A stretch of DNA of 64,000 bases from the NCBI RefSeq assembly GCF_034059295.1, contig NZ_CP139141.1, positions 2,153,001 to 2,217,000 on the forward strand, in the 5' to 3' direction. Below, piece after piece: positions 51,005 to 60,037 of this stretch. Positions within the stretch are counted from its first letter, which is position 1. Every line of letters starts with the position of its first letter. The notes beneath the pieces were generated by a model. That model was not told the DNA's origin. It ran no database searches and was given only the letters and a program-made list of their open reading frames with translations. This DNA is from Pseudomonas sp. HR96. Its GTDB lineage: Bacteria > Pseudomonadota > Gammaproteobacteria > Pseudomonadales > Pseudomonadaceae. A program made the position numbers and the translations under genes.

Positions 51005-52173
51005 TGCGCGCATTGACCTGGCAGGGCCCCAACCATCTGCAAGTCGACACCGTCGATGACCCCACGATCCTCAATCCGCGCGACGTGATCATCCGCGTGA
51101 CCTTGTCCTCGGTGTGCGGCTCCGACCTGCATCTGCTGGGCGGCTACGTGCCGAGCATGCAGGCGGGCGACATCATCGGCCACGAGTTTCTCGGCGAGGT
51201 CGTCGAGACCGGATCAGCCGTCACTGGCCTGCACAAAGGCGACCGGGTCATCACCATCTCTATCATCGGCTGCGGCGAGTGCGAACACTGCCAGCGCAGC
51301 GACTTCTCGTGCTGCGACAACTCCAACCCCAACCCTTCGGCCACCGACCTGGCCTATGGGCAGCCCTGCTGCGGCATCATCGGCTACAGCCATGCCTTCG
51401 GCGGCTACGCCGGCAGCCATGCCACCTACATTCGAGTGCCCTTCGCCGACGTCAACCTGTTCAAGGTGCCCGAAAGCGTCACTGACGAACAGGCGGTATT
51501 CGTTTCGGACGCCGCGCCCACCGGCTACTTCGCCGCCGACCAGGCCGGCATCCAGCCCGGTGACACCGTGGCGGTGTGGGGCTGCGGCGCGGTGGGCCTG
51601 ATGGCCATCAGCAGCGCCTGGTTGCTGGGCGCCGGCCGAGTCATCGCCATCGATCGCATCCCCGAGCGGCTGCGCCTGGCTCGGCAGAAGGGCAGGGCCG
51701 AGGTGATCAATTACGAGACCACCGATGTGCACCAGGCGCTGCTGGAAATGACCGGAGGCCGCGGCCCGGATCGCTGCATCGATTGCGTGGGCATGGAAGC
51801 CCACGGCACCGAGGTCGACTACCTGTACGACAAGACCAAACAGCTGCTGCGCCTGCACACCGAGCGCGGCACCGTGCTGCGCCAGGCGATTCGCGCCTGC
51901 CGCAAAGGCGGCACGGTGTCGATCGTCGGGGTCTACGGCGGCCTGCTCGACAAATTTCCCATGGGCGCCATCGTCAACAAGGCGCTGACACTGCGCGCCG
52001 GCCAGCAGCCCGGGCAACGCTATGCCAAGCGTCTGTTCGAGCACATCGAAAAGGGCGAACTGGACACGGCTTACCTGCTCACTCACCCGATGAGCCTGGA
52101 GGATGCAGTGCAGGGCTATGCCATGTTCAAGGAGAAAACCGACCATTGCCTGCGGGCGGTTTTCAAACCCTGA
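51004..52173 (+). CDS. Zinc-dependent alcohol dehydrogenase (MDR family)
   Basis: A 389-aa medium-chain dehydrogenase. Catalytic zinc ligands: Cys in SSVCGSDLHL, HE in GHEFLGEV; structural zinc lobe CGECEHCQRSDFSCCD; Rossmann motif VWGCGAVGLMAISSAWLLGA. Closest to glutathione-dependent formaldehyde or threonine dehydrogenase-like MDR proteins. The AGGAGG ribosome site seven bases before ATG 51004 lies inside the upstream gene, giving translational coupling. Confidence 0.93.
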   Translation: MRALTWQGPNHLQVDTVDDPTILNPRDVIIRVTLSSVCGSDLHLLGGYVPSMQAGDIIGHEFLGEVVETGSAVTGLHKGDRVITISIIGCGECEHCQRSDFSCCDNSNPNPSATDLAYGQPCCGIIGYSHAFGGYAGSHATYIRVPFADVNLFKVPESVTDEQAVFVSDAAPTGYFAADQAGIQPGDTVAVWGCGAVGLMAISSAWLLGAGRVIAIDRIPERLRLARQKGRAEVINYETTDVHQALLEMTGGRGPDRCIDCVGMEAHGTEVDYLYDKTKQLLRLHTERGTVLRQAIRACRKGGTVSIVGVYGGLLDKFPMGAIVNKALTLRAGQQPGQRYAKRLFEHIEKGELDTAYLLTHPMSLEDAVQGYAMFKEKTDHCLRAVFKP

Positions 52174-52370
52174 AGGGCTTGCAGCAGAAAGAGCGGTTAA
52201 GCCGGAGGGCCGCTGTTTCAGCCGCGTCCGGCATTTAGAGGGCATGTGATGGTGCCTTTTGACCAGTTGTTTGGGCGGCTGGATTATTAACAAAGAGCGG
52301 CGTACGCTGCCCGCGCACAGGTGTAATGCGCTCACCGGATTGGCAGGCCGTGAGACTCTGACGGTGCGTA

Positions 52371-52649
52371 ATGGTAGCCACCGCCAACGGCGAGAACGTT
52401 TCAGTCATATTCACCCGGGAGACTCGCGCCTTGCTGGACGGATTGCTGAGCGCGCTGGCGGAGTTCATCACTGAGCTCATTCTCTATCCCATTGGATGGC
52501 CAGTGCTGAAACTGCTCACCTTGGGCAAGTACCCCGTCAAGGGCTCATGGTTGGCTGAAACCAATCAGGCCAACTGGACCCGAGCTACAGGGCTGGCTGT
52601 TCTGGTAATCGCGGTGATGGCTGCAGCTCACCAGTTTTCCGGCTATTAG
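52371..52649 (+). CDS. Small membrane protein
   Basis: A 92-aa protein with two hydrophobic stretches (LLDGLLSALAEFITELILYPIGWPVLKLL and GLAVLVIAVMAAAHQF), so probably two membrane helices. No recognisable family. The start is uncertain; GGTGCG precedes it and a start within the region could also be used. Confidence 0.6.
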   Translation: MVATANGENVSVIFTRETRALLDGLLSALAEFITELILYPIGWPVLKLLTLGKYPVKGSWLAETNQANWTRATGLAVLVIAVMAAAHQFSGY

Positions 52650-52684
52650 CCTGCGTTTCCATCCACCGACCGAGTGAGTTCCCC

Positions 52685-53599
52685 ATGAATCGCCGTCAAT
52701 TTATTCTGGGCAGCGGTACGGCAGTGCTGATGCTGAAGTTTGCGGCCGCTCAGGCCAAGGATCAGATCACCCAGCGCGAAACCATCGAACTGTGGGGCGG
52801 CCAGCCGCCAGGGGGAGGGGGCCCTTCGGGTGACGAACAGCTGACGTCGAGCGGCGCTCTGAGCAACATTGCTCGCCCTTGTCTGCAAGTGTTCAGGCCG
52901 CTCAAGCCCAATGGCAAGGCGGTGATGGTCGCTGCCGGCGGGGGCTATAAACGAATGGAAATGGCCAGTGAGGCATGGCCAGCGGCGACCTGGCTGACGG
53001 ATCGAGGCTATACCGCTTATGTGCTGGTCTACCGTTTGCCAGATGAGGGTTGGCACGACGGCAACGTTGTGGCGCTGCAGGACGCGCAGCGGGCGCTGCG
53101 CATCGTTCGTAGCCGGGAACCTCATGTGACCCTGCTGGGTTTTTCGGCGGGGGGGCATCTGCTGGGTATGGTCGCCACCCAGGGTGACGCCCAGTCCTAC
53201 CCACCGCAAGACGCTGTCGATGCCCAACCGGCCATGGCTGAAGGCGCGGCGTTGATCTATCCGATCATCACCTTGCAAAGTCCCTACACCCATACCTCGA
53301 CCCACAAGATACTGGTGGGGCCGCACGCCCGGGCGCAGGACGAAGCGCAGTGGTCGGTGCAAAACCGTGTCACTGCCCGCACACCGCCGATGTTCCTGGT
53401 GCAGGCAGAAGACGATCCGATCTCCGATCCGCAGAACACGCTGATCATGGCGGCGGCCTGTGAGCATCAACAGGTTGCAGTGCAGATGTATCGGTACACC
53501 ACAGGCGGCCACGGCTTTGGTCTCGGCAAACCGGGCACGCCGACGATGCAATGGCCTGAACACTATGAGCAGTGGCTGAGCCGCCTGGGTTCGGCTTAG
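52685..53599 (+). CDS. Exported alpha/beta hydrolase (esterase)
   Basis: A 304-aa hydrolase with a Tat-like signal (MNRRQFILGSGTAVLMLKFAAAQA, twin Arg at 3-4). The nucleophile elbow GFSAGGHL (Ser near residue 153), catalytic Asp in AEDDPI and His in GGHGFGLG are present. It resembles BD-FAE/endo-1,4-xylanase-associated acetyl esterases. ATG 52685 starts the signal; monocistronic or co-transcribed with the small membrane gene 35 bp upstream. Confidence 0.88.
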   Translation: MNRRQFILGSGTAVLMLKFAAAQAKDQITQRETIELWGGQPPGGGGPSGDEQLTSSGALSNIARPCLQVFRPLKPNGKAVMVAAGGGYKRMEMASEAWPAATWLTDRGYTAYVLVYRLPDEGWHDGNVVALQDAQRALRIVRSREPHVTLLGFSAGGHLLGMVATQGDAQSYPPQDAVDAQPAMAEGAALIYPIITLQSPYTHTSTHKILVGPHARAQDEAQWSVQNRVTARTPPMFLVQAEDDPISDPQNTLIMAAACEHQQVAVQMYRYTTGGHGFGLGKPGTPTMQWPEHYEQWLSRLGSA

Positions 53600-53639
53600 C
53601 CACGGTGCTCATCTACCCGATGACCCAGAGCAGCGACGA

Positions 53640-54503
53640 TCAACCCTTCCAGGGCGCCAGAAACTTCAACAACAGCGCGTTCACCTGTTCCGGCTGCTCC
53701 TCCTGCGGCAGGTGGCCGCACTGCTCGATGGCGTGGGTCTCCAGGTCGTCGGCCATCTCGGCCCAGACCTTGGGCATGTCGAAGAGCTTGCCCACCGCCT
53801 GAAAGTCCGCGCCCCACAACGACATCGTCGGCACCGAAATCTTGCTGTCGGCATCTTCCTGGTCCTGAGCGACGTCGGTGGCGTTGGCGCGGTAGTCGGC
53901 CATCGCCCCACGCACAGCGCCCGGCGCCTGATAGGCCTTGACGTAGGTGTCGAAGGCTTCACCGGTGATGGTTTGCGGGTCGTGGCACCAGTCGGAAAAG
54001 AAATGCCGCAGCCAGATGTGCTCGCGTCCAGCGATCAATGCCTCCGGCAGGTCCGGGACCAGGTGAAACAGAAAGAACCAGTACGCTTGGGCAATCTTGG
54101 CGTCCAGCTCACGGGAGACGACGCGGGTGGGCACATTGTCCATCACCACCAGTCGATCGAGCAGCGGCGCAAAATCCTTGGCAAAGCGTGTGGCCACCCG
54201 AGCGCCGCGGTCATGACCCACCAGCGCGACCTTGGGAATGTCCAGCTCGCGCATCAGCTCGCGGATGTCCAAAGCCATGTTGCGCTTGTCGTAGCCGGTG
54301 GCAGGCTTCTCGGTCTCGCCGTAACCGCGCAGGTCCGGCACTATGACCCGGTAACGCTCGGCGAGCACCGGAATCTGAAAGCGCCACGCATAGCCGGTTT
54401 CCGGAAAACCATGCAGCAGAATCACCGGCGGCCCATCGCCGGCCTCGACGACATGCTGGCGAATGCCGTTGGCGTTGACCGAATAGCTTTTCAAGCTGGA
54501 CAT
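53640..54503 (-). CDS. Alpha/beta hydrolase of the epoxide hydrolase/haloacetate dehalogenase group
   Basis: A 287-aa cytoplasmic hydrolase. HGFPETGYAW is the oxyanion-hole motif, GHDRGARVA shows an Asp nucleophile (not Ser), as in fluoroacetate dehalogenases and epoxide hydrolases, and the C-terminal CGHLPQEEQPEQ contains the catalytic His. RGYGETEKP is another family marker. Convergent with the upstream esterase, 40 bp apart. Confidence 0.9.
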   Translation of the reverse strand: MSSLKSYSVNANGIRQHVVEAGDGPPVILLHGFPETGYAWRFQIPVLAERYRVIVPDLRGYGETEKPATGYDKRNMALDIRELMRELDIPKVALVGHDRGARVATRFAKDFAPLLDRLVVMDNVPTRVVSRELDAKIAQAYWFFLFHLVPDLPEALIAGREHIWLRHFFSDWCHDPQTITGEAFDTYVKAYQAPGAVRGAMADYRANATDVAQDQEDADSKISVPTMSLWGADFQAVGKLFDMPKVWAEMADDLETHAIEQCGHLPQEEQPEQVNALLLKFLAPWKG

Positions 54504-54919
54504 GACGACCCCTGTGAGATGTGGTGCTGTGATGGCAGGCCAGCGTCGGCGAGCAAAAAACGGCCTTGGCCGTGCGGGCTTTGAATGCTGGACAGGATGA
54601 TGGGTATGACGGGCGTGGGGGGCGGGTCGTTCAGTTGGAAGGGGCGATGGGGGTGGATTCGTTTCAGGGCTTTGGTGATGGTTGTAGTGGTCGACTGATC
54701 TCGGACACTGCGTTAATTTTTCTGGGGAGCGGCAGGCGCAAAGCCTTCGTTGAACTGGTCACGTGGCAGTCAATTGAATCAATTGAAGCAATGTGCATTA
54801 TCAATACTTAATGCATGAGTTTCTGTAGTGGCTGATTAAGATTGTCGCCCTGATACAAATAAACACAAGAGAGGGGCCTGCATTGGCCCCTCTGAGTACA
54901 GCAGGATTTTCAACTCGAG
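54504..54919. other. Intergenic region between the dehalogenase-like gene and the defence gene
   Basis: About 416 bp with no supported gene; base composition changes here from GC-rich to AT-rich toward 54790. Contains the terminator at 54870-54893. No tRNA or clear direct repeat was found as an insertion boundary. Confidence 0.5.
54870..54893. terminator. Terminator at the 3' end of the AlbA_2-STAND gene
   Basis: Perfect 9-bp stem AGAGGGGCC / GGCCCCTCT with a six-base loop. In the minus-strand direction it is followed by CTTGTGTTTATTTG, a weak T-rich tail, 27 bp past the stop codon. Confidence 0.65.
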
Positions 54920-57544
54920 TTAGCTTATGTATTTTTTGAGTCGAAGACGAAGTTCATCCAACCCTAGCTTAAAGGCTTCCACGAGGTCCTCATCAACCCC
55001 TTCCTGCTTCTTGATTGTGCCGTGAATGTGTGCAAGCGTTTCGAGCTGAACGTTCATTGCGGCTTCGGTTTTCGCGTTAAAGTCATCACGCTGCTCGACT
55101 GCATCCCACCACGCTTTAAGATACTCCAAGCCTATGTAGAGGATGCGCGGGCTTCGAACAAACGAGTCAAAACAGAATACTGAGGCAAGCCAGATGTCGA
55201 TGTAATCGTCTGCATCAGAGGTATTGTTCTTTGTTAGATAAAAATAAGTTGCTAAAAGGTTCTTTCGGGCCTGTTTGAGATCTACAACTGCTCCGGTAGC
55301 CTTGTTCATTTTGAAAACATTATTAATTTCAATGCCTGCTTCTCGACAACGGGAAGCCGCAGACATGTAGCTCCGAGCCTTAATGTCGATTTGAGCTAGG
55401 TTTTCAACGGCATTAGCTCTTGCGAGCAAAATGTCCACATCAGGCACTTTTTTCTCGCTGAAAGCTGTAATGTCTAATACTCCACTCCAATCACCCATTA
55501 ACGATTTAGCTTCTATCCATAATGTTAGTAGCTCTGGGCGTCTACATTCGAGTTCATGTGCAGTGCGCAAGTTGACCTCTGCCTTTCGAGGGTCCGGTTG
55601 CTCGATTTGCAGGTAGGCACGCCCAAGGAGACATTTTACGTCAGGATGATTTGGGTGCTGCTTGTCGAGTACAATACTGTGTTCCAGAGCTTCGTCTGGT
55701 GCTCCAGCTGCCCACAACGACACGATTCGTTTCACGTCATAGCCAATGTCTTTTTTTGACTTGCCATTTTTTGATCTCGACTTAGCGCAATCTGATTCAA
55801 TCCGTTTTGGATTCTTAATTTTTTCTTTCAGGATGTCCTTCATCATACGGATGCTTGAAGGGACTGCGATCCGGTTTCCGCCCGGAAGATGAGATTCTGC
55901 GTTAGTGATGAGGTGGTATCGCCTTAGCTCCGCAAAATCGTCTCTTACCTGTTGCTCACTTCTAGTGAGTATAGTGCTAAGTTCAACTAAGTGGCTCTCG
56001 GAGAGAATGCACAACGCGTACAAGGTTGCGCGTGCAGCGTCGGAAAGTTGGTCAAGTTCCCTCTGAAAAGCGAAGCGGCGTACGTCTTCTCCATCGGCGT
56101 TTTGCCATTTGATCAACGCCTTTTCAACTGACTCCCCTAGAGATACCAATCGAAGTACCGAGGAAGCAAATGTTGGAGAACCTTCAGTCAAGACATGGAA
56201 CCGTTCAGTACGCTTTGCATTGGCCTCAAAGCGTGTATGTAGCTCTAGCGCTTCTGACGTCATGTTAATGAAATCAACAAACTCGTCGAATTCTAGGCCC
56301 TTTACTCGGATGACTTGCCCTGCGCCGGCACCCAAATCCAAACGAGCTGTTAGCAACGCTCGTGAACCTACAGGAGACTTTCCTATAGTTTGGCTGAATA
56401 TGGATAGCAGTGTATGGAAGGTGTCGTGTTGCTGATCTGGCTCGAGTGAATCGATATCATCAATGACTATTAGTGCTGGCATATCACGCAGTGCGTTGAT
56501 GGTTAGCTCGATTAACTCTTCTCGTGAGGCGTCTTCCTTGACTTCTTCTTCTAGCAAGCCCAGCTCAAGGCAAATTTTTCTGAGCATGCTATCAGTGCCT
56601 TCAAAGTCTACTCGCGTGGAGGCGACGTATTTTCCCTGCACTGCGGTAAAAAACTGCTTCTTCGCGCTGAGCCAGACAATCTTCTGGAATTCGAACGGTG
56701 CTGCGCGCGCTACCTGCTCGCTAAATTCGCGGGCAAGAGCTGTCTTGCCAACGCCCCCAATCCCAGCAAGGAGTTTCACTGGATTGAAACGGTCGACGAA
56801 CCATTTCCATAAACTTGATATGTAAGCCTCTCGTCCTACAAAGTCGATGAAACCAGGATCCCTAGGACCCAAATTAGTATCTAGGATCGGCAAATTCGTA
56901 ACATAACGCTCAGCATTTATAACACGCCTGCCCGGCGTGTACAGAAGCGCAAAGTTTTCTGTGGACTTGGCCGGAATGCATTGGTCGTCCACTCGTAGGT
57001 AGATGTCATTCCGGCTGAATGCGCGCTTAGTATTTTTTTGATCAGCGTCTTTAGTGAATTGGACCGGGATTTCATTGTCACCCCGTTTGGGAATGAAAAG
57101 CAGACCAACTGTATATCTTTTAGCTTGTGCGGTGACGGCGTGTTTCTCAAAGAAACAAGGGATTTTCCGCCCCGTGAAAGCGGTAATGCGCTTGTTAAAT
57201 TCGTCGCAGTCGAATTCCCCTTCGAACCCAACAATCTCCTTCGGGCTGTCCTTAACGCCTACGACAATATATCCACCGTAAGAGTTATGGAAGGCAACAG
57301 CGTCTTTGATGATTTCGCAAAGCGCACCATCGTATATCGCTGATTCTTCTTGCGTAAGCTTCTTGCCCTTGGTTTTCTGTGGAAGGAGAAGCTTGTAGTC
57401 CCATAACTCACGCTCATACTCCAACGGTATACCCTTGGGCAGCAAAGCCTCAATCACAGCTGAGCCAATTTCACCTTGAGTCGCCAGGGTGTAAAGGGTA
57501 TGGCGATGCATGAAAACATTGCTACTTGGTTCGTTAGAGCTCAT
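54920..57544 (-). CDS. AlbA_2 (Schlafen-like)-STAND NTPase-helical repeat protein, candidate anti-phage defence
   Basis: An 874-aa cytoplasmic protein. Domains in order: AlbA_2/Schlafen-type domain (LWDYKLLLP near residue 47; AVAFHNSYGGYIVVGVKD at 82-99); a STAND/NB-ARC NTPase with DFVGREAYI (about 234), Walker A GIGGVGKTALA (261-271), Walker B LIVIDDIDSL (358-367) and sensor-1-like RALLTARLD (395-403); a winged-helix part; and a C-terminal TPR-like helical region (about 600-874). ATG 57544 has GGAAGGGAA, so the longer frame is rejected. The gene is much less GC-rich than its neighbours and solitary. STAND proteins of this plan often detect phage proteins through the repeats and trigger an effector; here AlbA_2 would be the nucleic-acid-acting effector. 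Function is inferred. Confidence 0.85.
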   Translation of the reverse strand: MSSNEPSSNVFMHRHTLYTLATQGEIGSAVIEALLPKGIPLEYERELWDYKLLLPQKTKGKKLTQEESAIYDGALCEIIKDAVAFHNSYGGYIVVGVKDSPKEIVGFEGEFDCDEFNKRITAFTGRKIPCFFEKHAVTAQAKRYTVGLLFIPKRGDNEIPVQFTKDADQKNTKRAFSRNDIYLRVDDQCIPAKSTENFALLYTPGRRVINAERYVTNLPILDTNLGPRDPGFIDFVGREAYISSLWKWFVDRFNPVKLLAGIGGVGKTALAREFSEQVARAAPFEFQKIVWLSAKKQFFTAVQGKYVASTRVDFEGTDSMLRKICLELGLLEEEVKEDASREELIELTINALRDMPALIVIDDIDSLEPDQQHDTFHTLLSIFSQTIGKSPVGSRALLTARLDLGAGAGQVIRVKGLEFDEFVDFINMTSEALELHTRFEANAKRTERFHVLTEGSPTFASSVLRLVSLGESVEKALIKWQNADGEDVRRFAFQRELDQLSDAARATLYALCILSESHLVELSTILTRSEQQVRDDFAELRRYHLITNAESHLPGGNRIAVPSSIRMMKDILKEKIKNPKRIESDCAKSRSKNGKSKKDIGYDVKRIVSLWAAGAPDEALEHSIVLDKQHPNHPDVKCLLGRAYLQIEQPDPRKAEVNLRTAHELECRRPELLTLWIEAKSLMGDWSGVLDITAFSEKKVPDVDILLARANAVENLAQIDIKARSYMSAASRCREAGIEINNVFKMNKATGAVVDLKQARKNLLATYFYLTKNNTSDADDYIDIWLASVFCFDSFVRSPRILYIGLEYLKAWWDAVEQRDDFNAKTEAAMNVQLETLAHIHGTIKKQEGVDEDLVEAFKLGLDELRLRLKKYIS

Positions 57545-57935
57545 TGATTCCCTTCCTATGATCAAAACTGGCTGGCACGATTACAGCTGTTAGCCCGAGA
57601 TTTGCCATTATCAGTGTTTCCAGGGCAAAAGGCTATCATGCGGATAAGGATATCATTAAGCTCAAATTATGTAAGTCGACGCCATCACTGATATTCAAGA
57701 TCAAATGACTGCTCCGTGTCGAAATCGATATCTTCGTCCTAGCCCCCAGGTTTGGCATCGAGTTGCCGCCCGACTCGCACTCTGCCGCACGCGCTAACGA
57801 TATCGCTTTGTCTACCCTACTGAAGCCTGCCACTAACCGTACCTGATTCCTGGGAAGCGCCTGACTGGCCTCTTTTGGCCGATCGCTGCCCCCGAACGAA
57901 GGGCCGCTTCGGGTCGTTATCTGCCCCTACGGCAC
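57545..57935. other. Intergenic region, right boundary of the low-GC island
   Basis: About 390 bp without a gene. The first half is AT-rich, the second becomes GC-rich from about 57740. The stretch 57848-57935 (GACTGGCCTCTTTTGGCCGA..., CGAACGAAGGGCCGCTTCGGG) contains short inverted repeats and resembles decayed sequence found between genes in many pseudomonads; I see no intact gene. Confidence 0.45.
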
Positions 57936-58322
57936 CTACAGAACCTTCCCCCAACCCCCACCCGTCACCCACCCAATCCAACCCAACGCCATCCCCGCCA
58001 CATTCAACGTCACCGGATTGAACGCATCGACCAGCATCGCCGGCTGCACCACCGCCACATCCACCAGCAATGCCAGCAAGATCGCCCCGCTGAACAGCAA
58101 CGGCCACGCCAACCTGGGCAAAAACACCAACACCGCCGCCAGCACCAGCTCGGCCACGCCGGCCGCCTGGGACAACCAGGCCGCGTTTTCCAGGCCGTGG
58201 GCGCGCAGCAGCAGCTGTTCGCCGGGGCTCAGCTGGATGAGTTTCGGCACCAGGCCGTGGTAGGCGAACATGAACGCCAGGCTGCCCCGTGCCAGCCAGT
58301 GCACCTGGCGGACCGGGTTCAC
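57936..58322 (-). CDS. DoxX-like membrane protein
   Basis: A 128-aa protein with four hydrophobic segments; GSLAFMFAYHGLVPKL and GVAELVLAAVLV are typical of the DoxX-like (DoxX_3) family. The family is linked to thiol redox and oxidant resistance. Its ATG overlaps the stop of the DCC-family gene by 4 bp, so the two act together. Confidence 0.85.
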   Translation of the reverse strand: MNPVRQVHWLARGSLAFMFAYHGLVPKLIQLSPGEQLLLRAHGLENAAWLSQAAGVAELVLAAVLVFLPRLAWPLLFSGAILLALLVDVAVVQPAMLVDAFNPVTLNVAGMALGWIGWVTGGGWGKVL

Positions 58323-58771
58323 TGTGGGCCCTGGAGAAAGCGCCGCGGGTGATCGGCGGTGGGCAGCAGGCAGACGTCGTGTTTGCCGAACAGGCGATAG
58401 CGGTTGAAGGCAATGCGGTCGTAGGCCCAGTCACGCAACCACTGCGGCACCACCCGCAGCCCGCGCAGCAGCGGCCAGGCGGCGGGTAACTGCGCAGCCA
58501 CCTCGAAGAACGCCTCCGAGCGCACCCAGTAGTGCCGGTCGCGGATCACTGCCATGGTGTCGAAGGCATCCTCGGGCAAGCCGGCCCAGGCCAGCAGGGC
58601 CTGGCCTTCAGGGGACTGGACCGTGGCCAGGCGCACGCGATGCTGGCGGTCATGGCGGATCAGAAACTTTGCCCAGCCGTTGCACAGCTTGCAGACGCCG
58701 TCGAACAGCACCACGGTTTCACCCGCGGCCTGCAGCGGCGCGGGAGTAGGGCGGACTCGTGAGGTCGGCAT
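58319..58771 (-). CDS. DCC-family (DUF393) thiol-disulfide oxidoreductase-like protein
   Basis: A 150-aa protein with the defining N-terminal motif VVLFDGVCKLCNGWAKFL (Cys pair C-x-x-C), a thioredoxin-like fold, and RLFGKHDVCLLP near the end. Translationally coupled to a DoxX-like membrane protein, the usual partner for such proteins. Confidence 0.88.
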   Translation of the reverse strand: MPTSRVRPTPAPLQAAGETVVLFDGVCKLCNGWAKFLIRHDRQHRVRLATVQSPEGQALLAWAGLPEDAFDTMAVIRDRHYWVRSEAFFEVAAQLPAAWPLLRGLRVVPQWLRDWAYDRIAFNRYRLFGKHDVCLLPTADHPRRFLQGPQ

Positions 58772-58927
58772 GGCTGAGGCTCAGGGGGTGGATGAGGGGC
58801 ATTGTATGCCGCGCGCGCCATTGAACGGCAAGTCACACCTAGTTACTCTTGCCCGGGCAATCACTGCACCCAGCATCGCCGCATCCAACGCCGCGACTAT
58901 TGCCGCAACCGCATTCAAGGAAGAGCC

Positions 58928-60037
58928 ATGCGCATCATTGTCATCGGAGGGCTGGGCAACTTTGGCGCGCGGATCTGTCAGCGGCTCGCGCAAGTGCCTG
59001 GCTTGCAGGTCATCGCTGCCAGTCGCAGGCCGCACCACAGCGTGCACAGGTTCGAGTCGGGCGTGACCCTGGCGACGGTCGCCCTGGATATTTTTGCTGC
59101 CGACTTCCAAGCCCGTCTGGTTGCCGCGGCGCCCGAGCTGGTCATTCACTGCGCGGGGCCGTTTCAGGGGCAGGACTACCGGGTGGCGCTGGCGACCTGC
59201 GCGGCGGGCGCGCACTACCTGGATCTGGCCGATGGCCGAGATTTCGTTGCCCATTTCGCGGCCCAGGTCGATGCAGCGGCCAAGGCGGCGGGGGTGCTGG
59301 CGGTGTCCGGCGCCAGCAGCGTTCCCGGGTTGTCTTCGGCCGTGGTCGACCAGCTGGGCCAGTCGCTGGCGCGCATCGACGCCATTGGTACGGTCATCGC
59401 CCCTGGCCAGCAGGCGGCCAGGGGGGTCGCCACCATCCAGGCGGTGTTCGGCTACGCCGGCCAGGCGTTCGCCCGCTGGAACGGCGGGCGCTGGGCCCGG
59501 CAATATGGCTGGCAGGATATCCGCCGCTTCAGCTTCGCCGGGTTGGCGCCACGCTGGGGGGCGGCGTGCGACGTACCGGACCTGGCGTTGTTCCCCGAAC
59601 GCTACCCCAGCGTGCGCGATGTCGAGTTTCATGCCGCCCTGGAGTTGACCGTGCAGCATGTTGCGCTCTGGGTGGCTGCGGCGCTGGCCCGGCTGGGCAT
59701 CCGCCTGCCGATGGCGCGTTGGGGTGCAGGCCTGGACCGGCTCAGTGCGCTGGTGCTTGACCGTTTTGGCAGCGACGTCGGCGGCATGCGCGTGCAGGTG
59801 AGCGGGCTGCGGGCGGACGGCGCAGCGCGTTGCCTGACCTGGGAGCTGACCGCGCCGGCCGGGCACGGGCCGCAAATCCCTTGCATGGCGGCGGTCCTGC
59901 TGGCCTGCAAGCTGGCCAGGGGCGAGCTGGCGCTTCGCGGGGGCCGCACCTGCATGGGCTTGCTGACTCTGAAGGAATTCGACGCCGAGTTTCAGCGCTG
60001 GAATATCCAGACGCAGATCACCGAGCAAGCGCGATGA
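58928..60037 (+). CDS. Saccharopine dehydrogenase-like NAD(P)-binding protein
   Basis: A 369-aa oxidoreductase-like protein. N-terminal Rossmann motif IIVIGGLGNFGARICQRLA (residues 3-21) and the saccharopine-dehydrogenase-type middle (VIHCAGPFQGQDYRVALAT, GAHYLDLADGRDFV). No lysine-pathway genes are near. ATG 58928 has AAGGAAGAGCC; the 126 bp upstream in frame are not conserved-looking. It overlaps the SRPBCC gene by ATGA. Confidence 0.87.
   Translation: MRIIVIGGLGNFGARICQRLAQVPGLQVIAASRRPHHSVHRFESGVTLATVALDIFAADFQARLVAAAPELVIHCAGPFQGQDYRVALATCAAGAHYLDLADGRDFVAHFAAQVDAAAKAAGVLAVSGASSVPGLSSAVVDQLGQSLARIDAIGTVIAPGQQAARGVATIQAVFGYAGQAFARWNGGRWARQYGWQDIRRFSFAGLAPRWGAACDVPDLALFPERYPSVRDVEFHAALELTVQHVALWVAAALARLGIRLPMARWGAGLDRLSALVLDRFGSDVGGMRVQVSGLRADGAARCLTWELTAPAGHGPQIPCMAAVLLACKLARGELALRGGRTCMGLLTLKEFDAEFQRWNIQTQITEQAR

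Noticed and set aside
54566-54811. An 81-codon frame in the gap before the defence gene
   Set aside because: No ribosome site and changing composition along its length.
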